NCBI GenBank assembly: GCA_015143295.1
Contig: CM026557.1
Location: 32,125,965-32,189,964 of the forward strand
DNA from: Tetracentron sinense
Taxonomy: Eukaryota > Streptophyta > Magnoliopsida > Trochodendrales > Trochodendraceae
Direction: 5' to 3'
Length of the DNA: 64,000 bases
The notes under the pieces are model-generated. The model worked only from the letters and a program-made list of their open reading frames with translations, ran no database searches and had not been told where the DNA came from. Shown here in pieces: positions 20,915-31,668 of this stretch (its first letter is position 1; every line of letters starts with the position of its first letter). Position numbers and translations under genes: made by a program.

Positions 20915-22069
20915 TGATCTCTATGACCTAGAGGGGGGTGAATAGGTCTATCTAAGAACTTCTAACCAATTTTTAATTTTTTTATCTAATTAGATTAGAA
21001 ATCAATGACTCATTCACACAAACAATCCACACAAATCAAACACAGCAGATTTTTACGTGGAAAACCCTTACGGGAAAAAACCACGGGACCTCGTCCAGCA
21101 ACAAACTTCACTATAAGAAGAATTCAAGTACAAGACAAGACCTTACCCAAAATGGACTCGATGTTCCTAGGTACAGAATCTTACTCTTGATTTCCATGAA
21201 CCAGCAGGTTCGATCTCCGCTGTAGCAGCTTCGGTTCCTAACCGACCAAATCTTCTCAAGCTACTTCAATACCACGATCACACACGATCGATCTCCTTCC
21301 ACGAAGGCTCCGGATCATACAACGGACACACACACAAAGTGTAGGGTTGTGAATCAATTTAGAAAGCTTCAAACCCTAGAGGGATCTCATACAGATCTGA
21401 GATCACACAATGCAAGATCAAAAGAATAGATCTATACTTGCATTCTCTAGGATGATTGAAAAAGGAGGGATCACTAAAGATCTATGAGGAACAATGGAAA
21501 AAGCCCTAGAAGGGTTTCTCAGACCTCTACTCTTTCAAAAATAAACAAAGATACGAATTAGGTCTCCAAAAGTTGTTTATATAGGGTTTAGAAAAGAGTC
21601 CAGAAAAAATAAAATTATGTTTACGAGGACTGATCGATCGGTGCTTATGACCGATCGCTCGGAAACCGATCGATCGCTACTTTCACCGAGAGATCGGTTA
21701 AAAATAGTCTCTCTGGAAAAATACCCCATACAAAGTTTTTGACCAGTCGATAGCCACCGATCGATCGGTCGCAACACCGAGCGATCGGTTGAGACAGAAT
21801 TTCAGCCTAAACATTTTTCTTTTGTTTTTGTTTGATTCAAATTAGATCAAACCTCTTTGGTAGGCTTAAAACTATTCTCCTAGGTATGTTTAGAGTTATC
21901 TAAGTCAAATCCAACCTAAGTAGGGGTCTCTAAGTCCATTACCTGTCTAGATCCGGAGTAGAAGCTTTTTCTTCAATATCTTCAGTCTTCTTGAAACTTT
22001 AACTCTTTCGACAAGTTGAACAAGACACAACACTCATGACCTATCTAATGATCACGGAATTTGTCAACA
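20915..22069 (-). repeat. S2: solo SIRE-like copia LTR in element B
   Basis: On the + strand it starts TGATCTCTATGACC and ends TTTGTCAACA. In element orientation its 3' end (GACCTATTCACCCCCCTCTAGGTC) resembles the ends of element A and C LTRs, which makes it a copia-type LTR. It holds a cluster of six ACCGATCGATCGGT-type sites (21629-21789) and, downstream in element orientation, a TATA box (CTATATAAAC at 21585-21576). I could not find a convincing target duplication (atcaa at the left, cctat at the right), so the right boundary is uncertain. Confidence 0.7.
21629..21789. promoter_or_regulatory. ACCGATCGATCGGT cluster in S2
   Basis: Sites lie at 21629-21642, 21650-21663, 21665-21678, 21685-21698, 21756-21769 and 21776-21789. 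The stretch between the fourth and fifth (TCTCTGGAAAAATACCCC, CATACAAAG, GACCAGTCGATAGC) closely matches the gypsy LTRs S5 and S1 in the same element orientation. Confidence 0.65.
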
Positions 22070-22074
22070 CCTAT

Positions 22075-23486
22075 TTCTGGATTTACATTAGCGAACCCCG
22101 AGGCAAAGGACTCTTCGACTATTCCGATCGTGAGTGAATTCCTGGATGTATTTTCAAGGAAGTTGCTAGAGTTGCCTCTAGATAGGGAGTTGAATTTATG
22201 ATCGAGCTTGCACTAGGCACAGCTCTCATCTCCCGGACTCCGTACAGGATGGCCCCGATTGAACTTAAGGAGTTGAAGACTCAATTGGAGGAGATGCAAG
22301 ACCTTGGTTTCATTCGACCAAGTGTCTCACCGTGGGGTACCCCGGTACTATTTGTCAAGAAGAAGGATGGCTCGATGCGGATGTGCATCGATTACATACA
22401 GTTGAACAAGGTCACAATAAAGAATAGGTATCCATTGCCTAGGATTGATGACTTGTTCGATCAGTTATAGGGAGTAAATTTTTTTTCTAAAATTGATCTT
22501 TGGTCCGGTTACCACCAGTTGAAGATCAAGGCAGAAGATGTTCTCAAAAACACATTCAGGACTCGATATGGGCATTATGAGTTCTTAGTGATGCCTTTCG
22601 GTCTCATGAATGCGCCGACAGCCTTTATGGATCTGATGAACCAGGTGTTTCGACCATACCTGGATCGATGCATAATAGTGTTTATCGACGACATTCTGGT
22701 GTATTCCCAGACACGGGAAGATCACGCGCGAGACCTTCGCCTTGCTTTGGAAAGGTTGAGAGTGCACAAGTTGTATGCTAAACTAAGCAAGTGTGAGTTT
22801 TGGTTGGAGGAAGTGGCATTCGTAGGCCATGTTGTTTCTGTAGAAGGCATCTCGGTGGATTCGAAGAAGATAGAGGCAGTCATGAATTGGGCGAGGCCCA
22901 AGAGTGTCACTGAGATACGCAGCTTCCTAGGTTTGGCAAGCTACTACAGGAGATTCGTAGAGGAGTTCTCCAGCCTTGCAACACCGCTCACTTATCTGAC
23001 CAGGAAGAATGCCAAGTTTATATGGACCGATAAGTGCGAGATCAACTTCATGGAGCTGAAGAAGAGGCTTACCACGGCCCCCATCCTTACAGGTGGTTAT
23101 GAGGAGTACATTGATGCCTCGCACTTCGGGCTAGGGTGTGTTCTCATGCAACCCAAGAAGGTTATTGCCTATGCATCAAGGCAATTAAAGGAGCATGAAA
23201 AGAATTACCCCAGGCACGACTTGGAGCTTGCTGCGGTAGTGTTTGCACTTAAGATTTGGTGCCATTACCTCAATGGGGAAGATTTCTATATGTTCACGGA
23301 CCATAAGAGCCTTAAGTACCTCTTTTCCCAAAGCTGAATCTGAGGTAGCAGCGTTGGATGGAGTTTCTATATGTTCACGGACTGCTTCATTCAGTATCAC
23401 TCGAGCAAAGCTGATGTAGTGGTTGACGCTTTGAGTAGAAGACCTCTGGGGTTGTTGGCTCACATGATGGTTCAGGAATGGAAGCT
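22075..23486 (+). pseudogene. Element B reverse transcriptase and RNase H
   Basis: The reading resumes after S2 with PIVSEFLDVF, shifts frame near 22190, then gives the Ty3 RT blocks [77 protein letters not shown] and the catalytic FIDDILVYS (22681 on, both Asp kept). RNase H follows with [29 protein letters not shown] and [17 protein letters not shown] at 22468-22470 and a TGA at 23335-23337 interrupt it. A 19-bp direct repeat (23283-23301 and 23364-23382) garbles the end of RNase H. It is cut by S3 at 23487. Confidence 0.88.
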
Positions 23487-23491
23487 ATTGG

Positions 23492-25746
23492 TGTTGGACA
23501 TGATGCCTAGAAAAGTCATTTAGATCGTTACAACCTTATTAATTTGATTAATAAATGCTTCTTCTTAATCTATTGTGTATTCATTATGGGTAATTGACCA
23601 TGATAATGAGATGATATATACGATATGAGATATCGATAAAGGTCCATAGAATATATTGTAGGAAAGTTATGTGATTAGATTATCACAGGTAGATATAACT
23701 TTCTAGTTCCTTATACCTTATATAGTCACAACTGTGGGTGAAGCTGGGTACTTCACTTATATGGCTGCCAGAATACTAAGATGTTCTCAATAATTGAGAT
23801 GTAGTTCTATCTCGAACTATTGTAGTGGAGACTACACATCAGCATATGGTTGCTTAAATGTACAGTGACTGATTGCATTCAATGAGAGACCTCTTGTATA
23901 AACATACTATCAGATAGTTGGTCTCTCATTCACATTGAACGGTTTCGATGATCCTTAGATCTGATGAGTTCATCTATGACTGGGCAGTGATCTAACTGTT
24001 TTAATTCTACCAACATATTTTCTAACTTAGGGAATACAATACAGTGATAGTTGGATAGTCAGAAAGTTGTTCGAGTCATGATGAATTTCAAACAAGAAAT
24101 CCATGCTCATTAATTTGAGAGATTATCCAAGTTCCGGGTAAGACAGTTGATTAAGTTCAAATCCTGCGCAGGTGATTTTGAAAACAAAATAAGTTTTGAA
24201 ATATACTTTTATTAAAAGGTATTATACTTATAAAAGGATTTTTTCAAAATTTTTTTCATGAGAAATTGTTTCTCATGGCTTAATCATAAGTCTTGGAAAC
24301 CCGGATGATTTGCAATGGGCTATGGGTTAGATAGTATGTCAATCTCGAAGGCCCATTAGGGATAATGAATTTGGAAGGATATATTGAATTTAAAAGTTCA
24401 TGTGGCGGGATCCGTAATGGTTAATGTTCATACACTGGGGGATCCGTAATGGTTAATGTTCATACACTGGGATTCAATTGCAACATGGATATCTCATGTC
24501 ACTTGCAATTCCGATGTAATTCCCATTTAGGGTCAATGGGATAACATTGGATAAGCCAGGGTAAGAATGTCCCAGAGCAATCTGTGGAGGTGCTCACATA
24601 AGAAATACAAGCTCAATAATTGATTAAAACGTAATCAATTATTTTAAGTGATTAAAAGTTAATCATTTAATTAAATAGATTGATAATTAATCTATTGTTT
24701 AAATTAATTGTTAAATTAAACTAAGGGATTATTTTAGTAATTATTTGATTAACATAATTAAAGGAGAAATGGGTTTGACCCATATCCATAAACCCATTAA
24801 AATGAAACTTTAATATGGGCCAAAGCCCATGGGTTTAAACCCTAGGGTGGGGCACCCACTTGAGGAATCCTAATTGGATTAGGATTTGTTTAATTGAATA
24901 ATTATTGAAATATAATTCCTATTATTATGGAATTAAAATCCAAGTGTTGGATTGCAATTAGGATTAAGATGTTATTGTAATTAGATTACAATAACGATTT
25001 TTAACTCCTCAAATCCCACGCCCCATAGAAGCTCACGCCCCCCCTTATGGATTCCTAGTTTGACTAGGTTTCCTACTTTGGTGTAGGATGTTGACTTATC
25101 CCTTTTAATTAAGGAATCCTCTTATAATAGGGACTCTTTAATTAATAAGATTACTATAACTAAAGTAGTTATAGATTAAGTAGGAGTTTATTTAATTAAT
25201 AATAAGAGTTATTGTTAATTAATAAATCCTACTAGATAAGATCAAGTTGGAGTAGGATTAGGATAAGATCCTAGTCTATAAATATCCCAACACCCTAGAC
25301 CATTAAGTAGAATTCTCCAGAAGTTTTTCTCTCCTCTCCTCTCCTCTCTCTCTCCAAACCGTGAGCCCTAGGGGAGACCCCTAGGGATTTTCGTGTGCTA
25401 TATTGGTGGTCCTAGTTGGGTTTTGCAAATCTAGGGTTTTGAACCTTAGTATTATTGGTGATAAAAGGTCTACACCATTGATCCATCTTCTTTCTCTTGC
25501 TTCTATAATTCCAAAGGAGATTCTAAAGCTTTGTGGAGATAGCGAAGAACAAGGATCGAGCTTCAAGTATTTTTTGGAGAAATCTCTACAAAGAGTTCTG
25601 ACGGTTCGAGTGGATTAAGCTTCACCGGTGAAAAACATTCACCGAGGTGATATGACTAAAACTCTTAGATAATTTTGATGCTTTTTATGGTGTTAAGATC
25701 TAGGGGATCCAGTTTTAGCATAAATTTTTATCTAGATCCCCCTTCA
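23492..25746 (+). repeat. S3: solo LTR (family with TGTTGGACATGATGCC end)
   Basis: It has a perfect target duplication attgg at 23487-23491 and 25747-25751. The host integrase frame continues when one copy is kept. It contains a series of AT-rich inverted repeats (about 24615-25235), a TATA box TATAAATA (25277-25284) and a leader with CT-rich tracts. The superfamily is not proven; the TGTTG..CA ends and 5-bp duplication fit copia or gypsy. S4 is a second copy in opposite orientation. Confidence 0.92.
24615..25235. promoter_or_regulatory. Series of AT-rich hairpins upstream of the TATA box in S3
   Basis: Successive short inverted repeats occur: TTGATTA..TAATCAA, TGATTA..TAATCA, TAGATT..AATCTA, CTATAACTA-aag-TAGTTATAG and a longer AT-rich one near 25185-25222. 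The TATA box follows about 45 bp after the last. This parallels the GC-rich palindrome clusters of the other LTR families. The same hairpins occur in reverse in S4. Confidence 0.5.
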
Positions 25747-25751
25747 ATTGG

Positions 25752-27005
25752 AAGACTTGGAAAACTTCGACATCAGTGTGAATGCTTCTGTCCACAGTCC
25801 TATCATGGCAAATATCACAGTTCGACTAACGTCCGAGATCAGATCCGAGAGTTGCGGGCTTTGGATGCTGACTTGTTGGCTTTCTGGGACAAGGAAGTTG
25901 CCAAGGGCAATGAAGACTTTTCTCTGACTAGCCAAGGTTCTATCACATTCAGTGGAAGACTGTGTGTCCCTACCGATATAGAGTTAAGGCAGGAGATTAT
26001 GGATGAGGCCCACCGTTCGAAGTATACAATGCATCCTGGGGGTACGAAGATGTGCTGGAACCTCAAGGGACACTTTTGGTGTGGTAACATGAAGAGGGAT
26101 GTTGCAGAGTATGTATCCCGATGCTTGGTGTGCTAGCAAGTGAAAGTAGAGCACATGCAACCAGTGGGTCTATTACAATCTCTCCCTATTCCCGAGTGGA
26201 AATGGGAGCACATCTTCATGGACTTCATTATTGGCTTGCCACATACGGCAATGAACTCAGATGCAATATGGGTTGTAGTAGACCGTTTAATGAAGTCTGC
26301 ACATTTCTTGCCCTATCGGACTACGTTCAACTCGAATCAGTTAACGGCATTGTACATCAAGGAAATGGTTCGGTTGCACGAGGTGCCAATCGGTATTGTG
26401 TCAGATCAGGATTCAAGATTCATATCCAGGTTCTGGAAGAGTTTTTAGAGCGCCATGGGTTCCCGACTTGATTTTAGCACTGCCTTTCATCCACAGACAA
26501 ATGGGCAAACTGAGAAGATAAACCAAATCATCAAGGACATGCTTCAGGCATGTATGTTAGATTTTAAGGGCAGCTGGGAAGAGCACTTGCCTTTGGTTGA
26601 ATTCGCCTATAACAATAGCTACCAGGTGAGTATCCAAATGGCACCGTTCGAGGCCTTGTATGGGCGAAGTTGCAGGTCTTCTCTCTATTGGGATGAAGTA
26701 AGAGAGAGAAAAGTGTTGGGTCTTGAGTTGATCGAGCAAACTGCGAACAAAGTTAAGATCATTCGGGATTGGTTTAAAGCTACCCAAGATCGCCAGATGA
26801 GCTATGCGGACACTCGCCCCAGGGACTTGAAATTCCAAGAAGGGGATCAAGTCCTTGTGAAGATATCTTCTAGCAAGGGGATCATGAGGTTCAGCAAGAG
26901 AGGCAAACTTAGTCTTCGATATGTTGGGCCGTTTGAAATTATCACTAGAGTTGGTGAAGTTGCGTACCGGGTAGCTCTCCCAACTCATATGGCAGCGGTT
27001 CATAA
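25752..27005 (+). pseudogene. Element B integrase
   Basis: It contains the zinc-binding HHCC module (DEAHRSKYTMHPGGTKM, then YVSRCLVC followed by a TAG at 26134-26136). The core follows with FMDFIIGLPH (first Asp), IGIVSDQDSRF (second Asp) and HPQTNGQTEKINQIIKDML (Glu), then the C-terminal part SYADTRPRDLKFQEGDQVLVKIS and GKLSLRYVGPFEII. The core spans two open stretches split by a TAG at 26446-26448. Integrase would insert the cDNA in the nucleus. S4 interrupts the frame at 27006. Confidence 0.87.
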
Positions 27006-29088
27006 TGAAGGGGGATCTGGATAAAAATTTATGCAGAAACTGGATCCCCTAGATCTTAACACCATAGAAAGCATCAAAATTATCTAAGAGTTTTAGTCAT
27101 ATCACCTCAGTGAATGTTTTTCACTGGTGAAGCTTAATCCACTCAAACCGTCAGAACTCTTTGTAGAGATTTGTCTGAAAAAATACTAGAAGCTCGATCC
27201 TTATTCTTCGCTATCTCCATGAAGCTTTAGAATCTCCTTTGGAATTATAGAAGCAAGAGGAAGAAGATGGATCAATGGTGTAGACCTTCTATCACCAATA
27301 ATACTAAGGTTTAAAACCCTAGATTTGCAAAACCCAACTAGGACCACCAATATAGCTCACGAAAATCCCTAGGGGTCTCCCCTAGGGCTCACAGTTTGGA
27401 GAGAGAGACTAGAGGAGAGAGAAAATTCTGGAGAATTCTACTTAATGGTCTAGGGTGTTGGGGTATTTATAGACTAGGATCTTATCCTAATCCTACTCCA
27501 ACTTGATCTTATCTAGTAGGATTTATTAATTAACAATAACTCTTATTATTAATTAAATAAACTCCTACTTAATCTATAACTACTTTAGTTATAGTAATCC
27601 TATTAATTAAAGAGTCCCTATTATAAGAGGATTCCTTAATTAAAAGGGATAAGTCAAACTAGGAATCCACAAGGGGGGGCATGAGCTTCTATGGGGCGTT
27701 GGATTTGAGGAGTTAAAACTCCTTATTGTAATCTAATTACAGTAACATCTTAATCCTAATTGCAATTCAACACTTGGATTTTAATTCCATAATAAAAGGA
27801 ATTATATTTCATTAATTATTCAATTAAACAAATCCTAATCCAATTAGGATTTCTTAAGTGGGCGCCCCACCCTAGGGTTTAAACCCATGGGCTTTGGCCC
27901 ATATTAAAGGTCCATTTTAATGGGTTTATGGATATGGATCAAACCCATTTCTCCTTTAATTATGTTAATCAAATAATTACTAAAATAATCCCTTAGTTTA
28001 AATTAACAATTAATTTAAACAATAGATTAACTATTAATCTATTTAATTAAATGATTAACTTTTAATCACTTAAAATAATGATTAAATTTTAATCAAATTA
28101 TTGAGCTTGTATTTCTTATGTGAGCACCTCCACAGATTGCTCTGGGACATTCTTACCCTGGCTTATCTAATGTTATCCCATTGACCCTAAATGGGAATTA
28201 CATCGGAATTGCAAGTGACGTGAGATATCCATGTTGCAATTGAATCCCAGTGTATGAAAATTAACCATTACGGATCCCGTCACATGAACTTTTAAATTCG
28301 ATTTATCCTTCCAAATACATTATCCCTAGTGGACCTTCGAGATTGACATACTATCTAACCCATAGCCCATTGCAAATCATCCGGGTTTCCAAGACTTATG
28401 ATTAAGCCATGAGAAACAATTTCTCATGAAAATTTTTTTGAAAAAATCCTTTTATAAGTATAATACCTTTTAATAAAAGTATATTTCAAATCTTATTTTG
28501 ATTTCAAAATCACCTCCGCAGGATTTGAACTTAATCAACTGTCTTACCCGGAACTTGGATAATCTCTCAAATTAATGAGCATGGATTTCTTGTTTGAAAT
28601 TCATCATCACTCGAACAACTTTCTGACTATCCAACTGTCACTGTATTGTATTTCCTAAGTTAGAAAATACGTTGGTGGAATCAAAGCAGTCAAATCACTA
28701 CCCAATCATAGATGAACTCATCAGATCTAAGAATCATCGAAACCGTTCAATGTGAATGAGAGACCAACTATCTGATAGTATGTGTCACAACCCAAAACCC
28801 ACCCTAGGAGTTAGAGTGAATCTTGGATGACTCATCATGACTTGCATGACTCGCTTGACCAAAATAACCTGCAACAGACTTGGAGCATACAAAATAGAGG
28901 ACAATAATAGCGGAAACATAACTACGAAGCACAACGGAAGTCTAAACAAAACCTCTATGTGTATATATACATGATCCAAGTCTTATACAAAAAGGGAACA
29001 AAAGAAGGTGCGAACTGACCCGCCAAAATACATAAGTATAACTCTCTCAAGCTCACACCCACAACAAAAATCACTCAGAATCTACCAC

Positions 29089-29208
29089 CTAGTAGTAGCC
29101 CTCGACGGGAGGTTCCTCTACAGGTTCCTCGATGTATTCTTCTTCTTCCCAATGACTAGGAGTACAGATGTCAAAAGGAGCAACCACTCCACTATCACCT
29201 GCCGACAT
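29089..29208 (-). CDS. Conserved LTR micro-ORF (39 aa) in S5
   Basis: ATGTCGGCAGGT starts a complete 39-residue frame with core DICTPSHWEEEEY, then acidic residues and PPVEGYY. It is full length and uninterrupted in a solo LTR. Compared with 5209-5331 most codon changes in the core are at third positions. No known family is recognised. Confidence 0.45.
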   Translation of the reverse strand: MSAGDSGVVAPFDICTPSHWEEEEYIEEPVEEPPVEGYY

Positions 29209-30502
29209 AAGAAGTACAGCTGAGCATGAAATACTCAGCGGGTGCACCAACAGTCATAGTAAAACAATAGCAATATAGAAAGCAGGAAGCAATTGATAAA
29301 GTAACAGGAAAGTAAAGCAATTTATATCCATGCTTGCATCACTAAAAAGTCGATAAAACCTCTTGAAATAGTCGTGCACTTGACTTAAAATACTCGTTGC
29401 GTGCTTGAAAACTTGTCATGCTTATCTTGCTTGATCTTGTCGGGCGTGTCATGTCATGCGTGTCATGCATGCTTGCTTGGAATTTAAACATGTTCATATA
29501 CTTGTGAGATGCACTTGAGAGGGAAGGGAAGCCATTCTTTATGATATGCACTTGATAGAGAAGGGAGACCCTTCTTTATTATATGCACTTGATAGGGAAG
29601 GGAGACCCTTCTTGTCTTGTTCTTGTCAAAAGCGGGGCAAAACATGTCGTAAGACATGTCCCACCTCTAAACCTTATTTTTGAAAATGCCGATAAACCAT
29701 GTCATGCATGCCGTGCTTGTGAGATCATGTACATACTTGCATTTGGAATTAAATATGACATTTGGGGATTTCAACAACACATAGCATATCAATAATTGAA
29801 CGAGAAATAATTATGCAATTTAAGGAAAACGAGGAATCACACTATCATATTCCCTAGCAATTTCATAAGTATTTAGGCATGCATTTCTTAATTTATAGCT
29901 CATTTTATTCACCTTGGCATTTCATCAAACACGTAGTGTGTACATTATTCGTTAGAGCCTACATCATACTTTTCTAGGTGGGTTTATATTCACAACACAC
30001 AAGTATGTTTATTATTTGTAAAATACCCTTCCCATTTAATTCATCACATTATTCACACGGCATCCATCACCCAACATCCATTCTCACACCACTTCCATCA
30101 CATCTCCTATTAGGTTCATACATTGGGGAAATAATAAAGAAGAAAGGAAGAAGAGGTATGAACTAGGAGGGTAGCAAAAGGTACCGACCTTGAAGAAGCG
30201 AGGAAACCCTCCAACACGTGTGTGGAGTCACTGCCTTAGCTTGGAGAACGTGCTCTTCACGAGCCTGAGCCAAGAAATTGAGGAAAATCTAAGCTTGAGG
30301 TGATCTAGGGTCTTCACACCCTTTGACTTCTTCTCAAATGCAAACCCTAGGTTTAGAATCCCCTTTCTCCTCTCTCCTTATCTCTCAAATACTCTAAGTG
30401 TGTGAAATGAAGCCCTCAAGGCTCGGGCAAGCCTTAAGAGGCAAAGGTTTAACTCCTAAAAGACGAAAAAGCCCTTACTGAAATTGCTGCAAAATGCGAT
30501 AT

Positions 30503-30684
30503 ACCGATCGATCGGTGGTAAATACTGAGCTATCGGTGTTCTTGACCGAGCTCTCGGTCAAAAACATGCTCTCTGGAAAATTTCCCCATACAAAAAAGTT
30601 AACCAGTCAATAGATACCGATCGATCGGTTGTCGACTGATCGATCGCTAATTTGGACCGAGCGATCAGTTGTGAACCGATCGAT
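30503..30684. promoter_or_regulatory. ACCGATCGATCGGT cluster in S5
   Basis: Sites lie at 30503-30516, 30524-30537, 30545-30558, 30616-30629, 30635-30648, 30656-30669 and about 30675. The stretch between the third and fourth sites (CTCTGGAAAATTTCCCC, CATACAAA, ACCAGTCAATAGATACC) is the part shared with S2. Confidence 0.65.
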
Positions 30685-31337
30685 CCCTAGTGATCGGTGC
30701 TCTGCAGATTTTTGACCAATTTTATTGTTTTGGCCATATCTTTTGACTCGTTCATCGCATTTTGATGATTCAACTTGCGTTGGGTTCATCCTTCGAAAAT
30801 GGACATTTTTGATGTTTCAGAATTTTCAATTTCTCCCTTATTTATTAATTGTACCACGTTAAAGGCCAATTGGCTACGAAAGTGCTATTCATTTAGTACG
30901 GAAAAGTCTGGGGTTCTACAGTATGTTTATGCAAGAGGTCTCTCATTGAATGCAATCAGTCAGTGTACATTTAAGCACCCATATGCTGATGTGTAGTCTC
31001 CACTACAATAGTTCGAGATAGAACTACATCTCAACTATTGAGAACATCTTAGCATTCTGGCAACCATATAAGTGAAGTGCCCAGCTTCACCCACAGCTGT
31101 GACTATATAAGGTATAAGGAACCGGAAAGTTATATCTACCTGTGATAATCTAATCACATAACTTTCCTACAATATATCCTATGGACCTTTATCGATATCT
31201 CATATCGTATAGATCATCTCATGATCATGGTCAATTACCCATAATGAATACACAATAGATTAAGAAGAAGCATTTATTAATCAAATTAATAAGGTTCTAT
31301 CTAAATGACTTTTCTGGGCATCATGTCTAACACATAG

Positions 31338-31574
31338 TGTGTTCCATGTGTCGATGCTCCGGAAATACATCTCCGATCCTTTGCACGTGATCGACCATGA
31401 GCCGTTGGAAATCCGAGAGGATCTCACTCTGATTGAAAAGCCGGTTCAGATATTGGATCGAAGAGAAAGACTATCCCGTTGGTCCTCATTCAATGGAAAC
31501 ATCATACTAGAGAAGAGGCCACATGGGAGCGCGAGAATGAAGTCAAAGAAAAATACCCGGAGTTGTTTGCATAG
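31338..31574 (+). pseudogene. Element B integrase C-terminus and chromodomain
   Basis: After S4 the frame continues VFHVSMLRKYISDP, LEIREDLTLIEKPVQILDRRE, then shifts frame at about 31470 into a chromodomain-like end (EATWERENEV, KYPELFA) with a stop at 31572-31574. The chromodomain of Tekay/Del elements is thought to steer integration to heterochromatin. The element E counterpart (50900-51159) is open. Confidence 0.8.
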
Positions 31575-31656
31575 GGTATTATGTATTGCCATGTAAAATT
31601 TTGTTGCTGTTTTGCACTTGTATGTATCGTCTAAATTTCGAGGATGAAATTTCTAT

Positions 31657-31668
31657 AAGGGGGGAGGA
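31657..31668 (+). other. Polypurine tract of element B
   Basis: AAGGGGGGAGGA directly precedes the 3' LTR, as expected for the plus-strand primer. Confidence 0.85.

Larger units (their letters stand above)
28783..30920 (-). repeat. S5: solo gypsy LTR inside S4
   Basis: It runs from TGTCACAACCC to GGGTTCTACA on the + strand, so the element reads on the - strand. A perfect target duplication gtatg stands at 28778-28782 and 30921-30925. In element orientation it has an ACCGATCGATCGGT cluster (30684-30503), a donor-like CAAG/GTCGGTACC (about 30190-30180), tandem GAAGGG-AGA-CCCTTC repeats (about 29610-29515), the conserved hairpin (29238-29220) and a complete micro-ORF (29208-29089). Confidence 0.93.
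27006..31332 (-). repeat. S4: second solo LTR of the S3 family, inverted, itself interrupted by S5
   Basis: It starts TGAAGGGGGATC and ends GTCTAACA on the + strand. The flanks are cataa (27001-27005) and catag (31333-31337), a target duplication with one transition. Its reverse complement matches S3 over its length once S5 (28783-30920) is removed. Both copies lie in the integrase region of element B. Confidence 0.9.

Noticed and set aside
23492..31332. S3 and S4 as the arms of one foldback element
   Set aside because: Each has its own target duplication (attgg; cataa/catag) and the sequence between them is element B integrase in frame.
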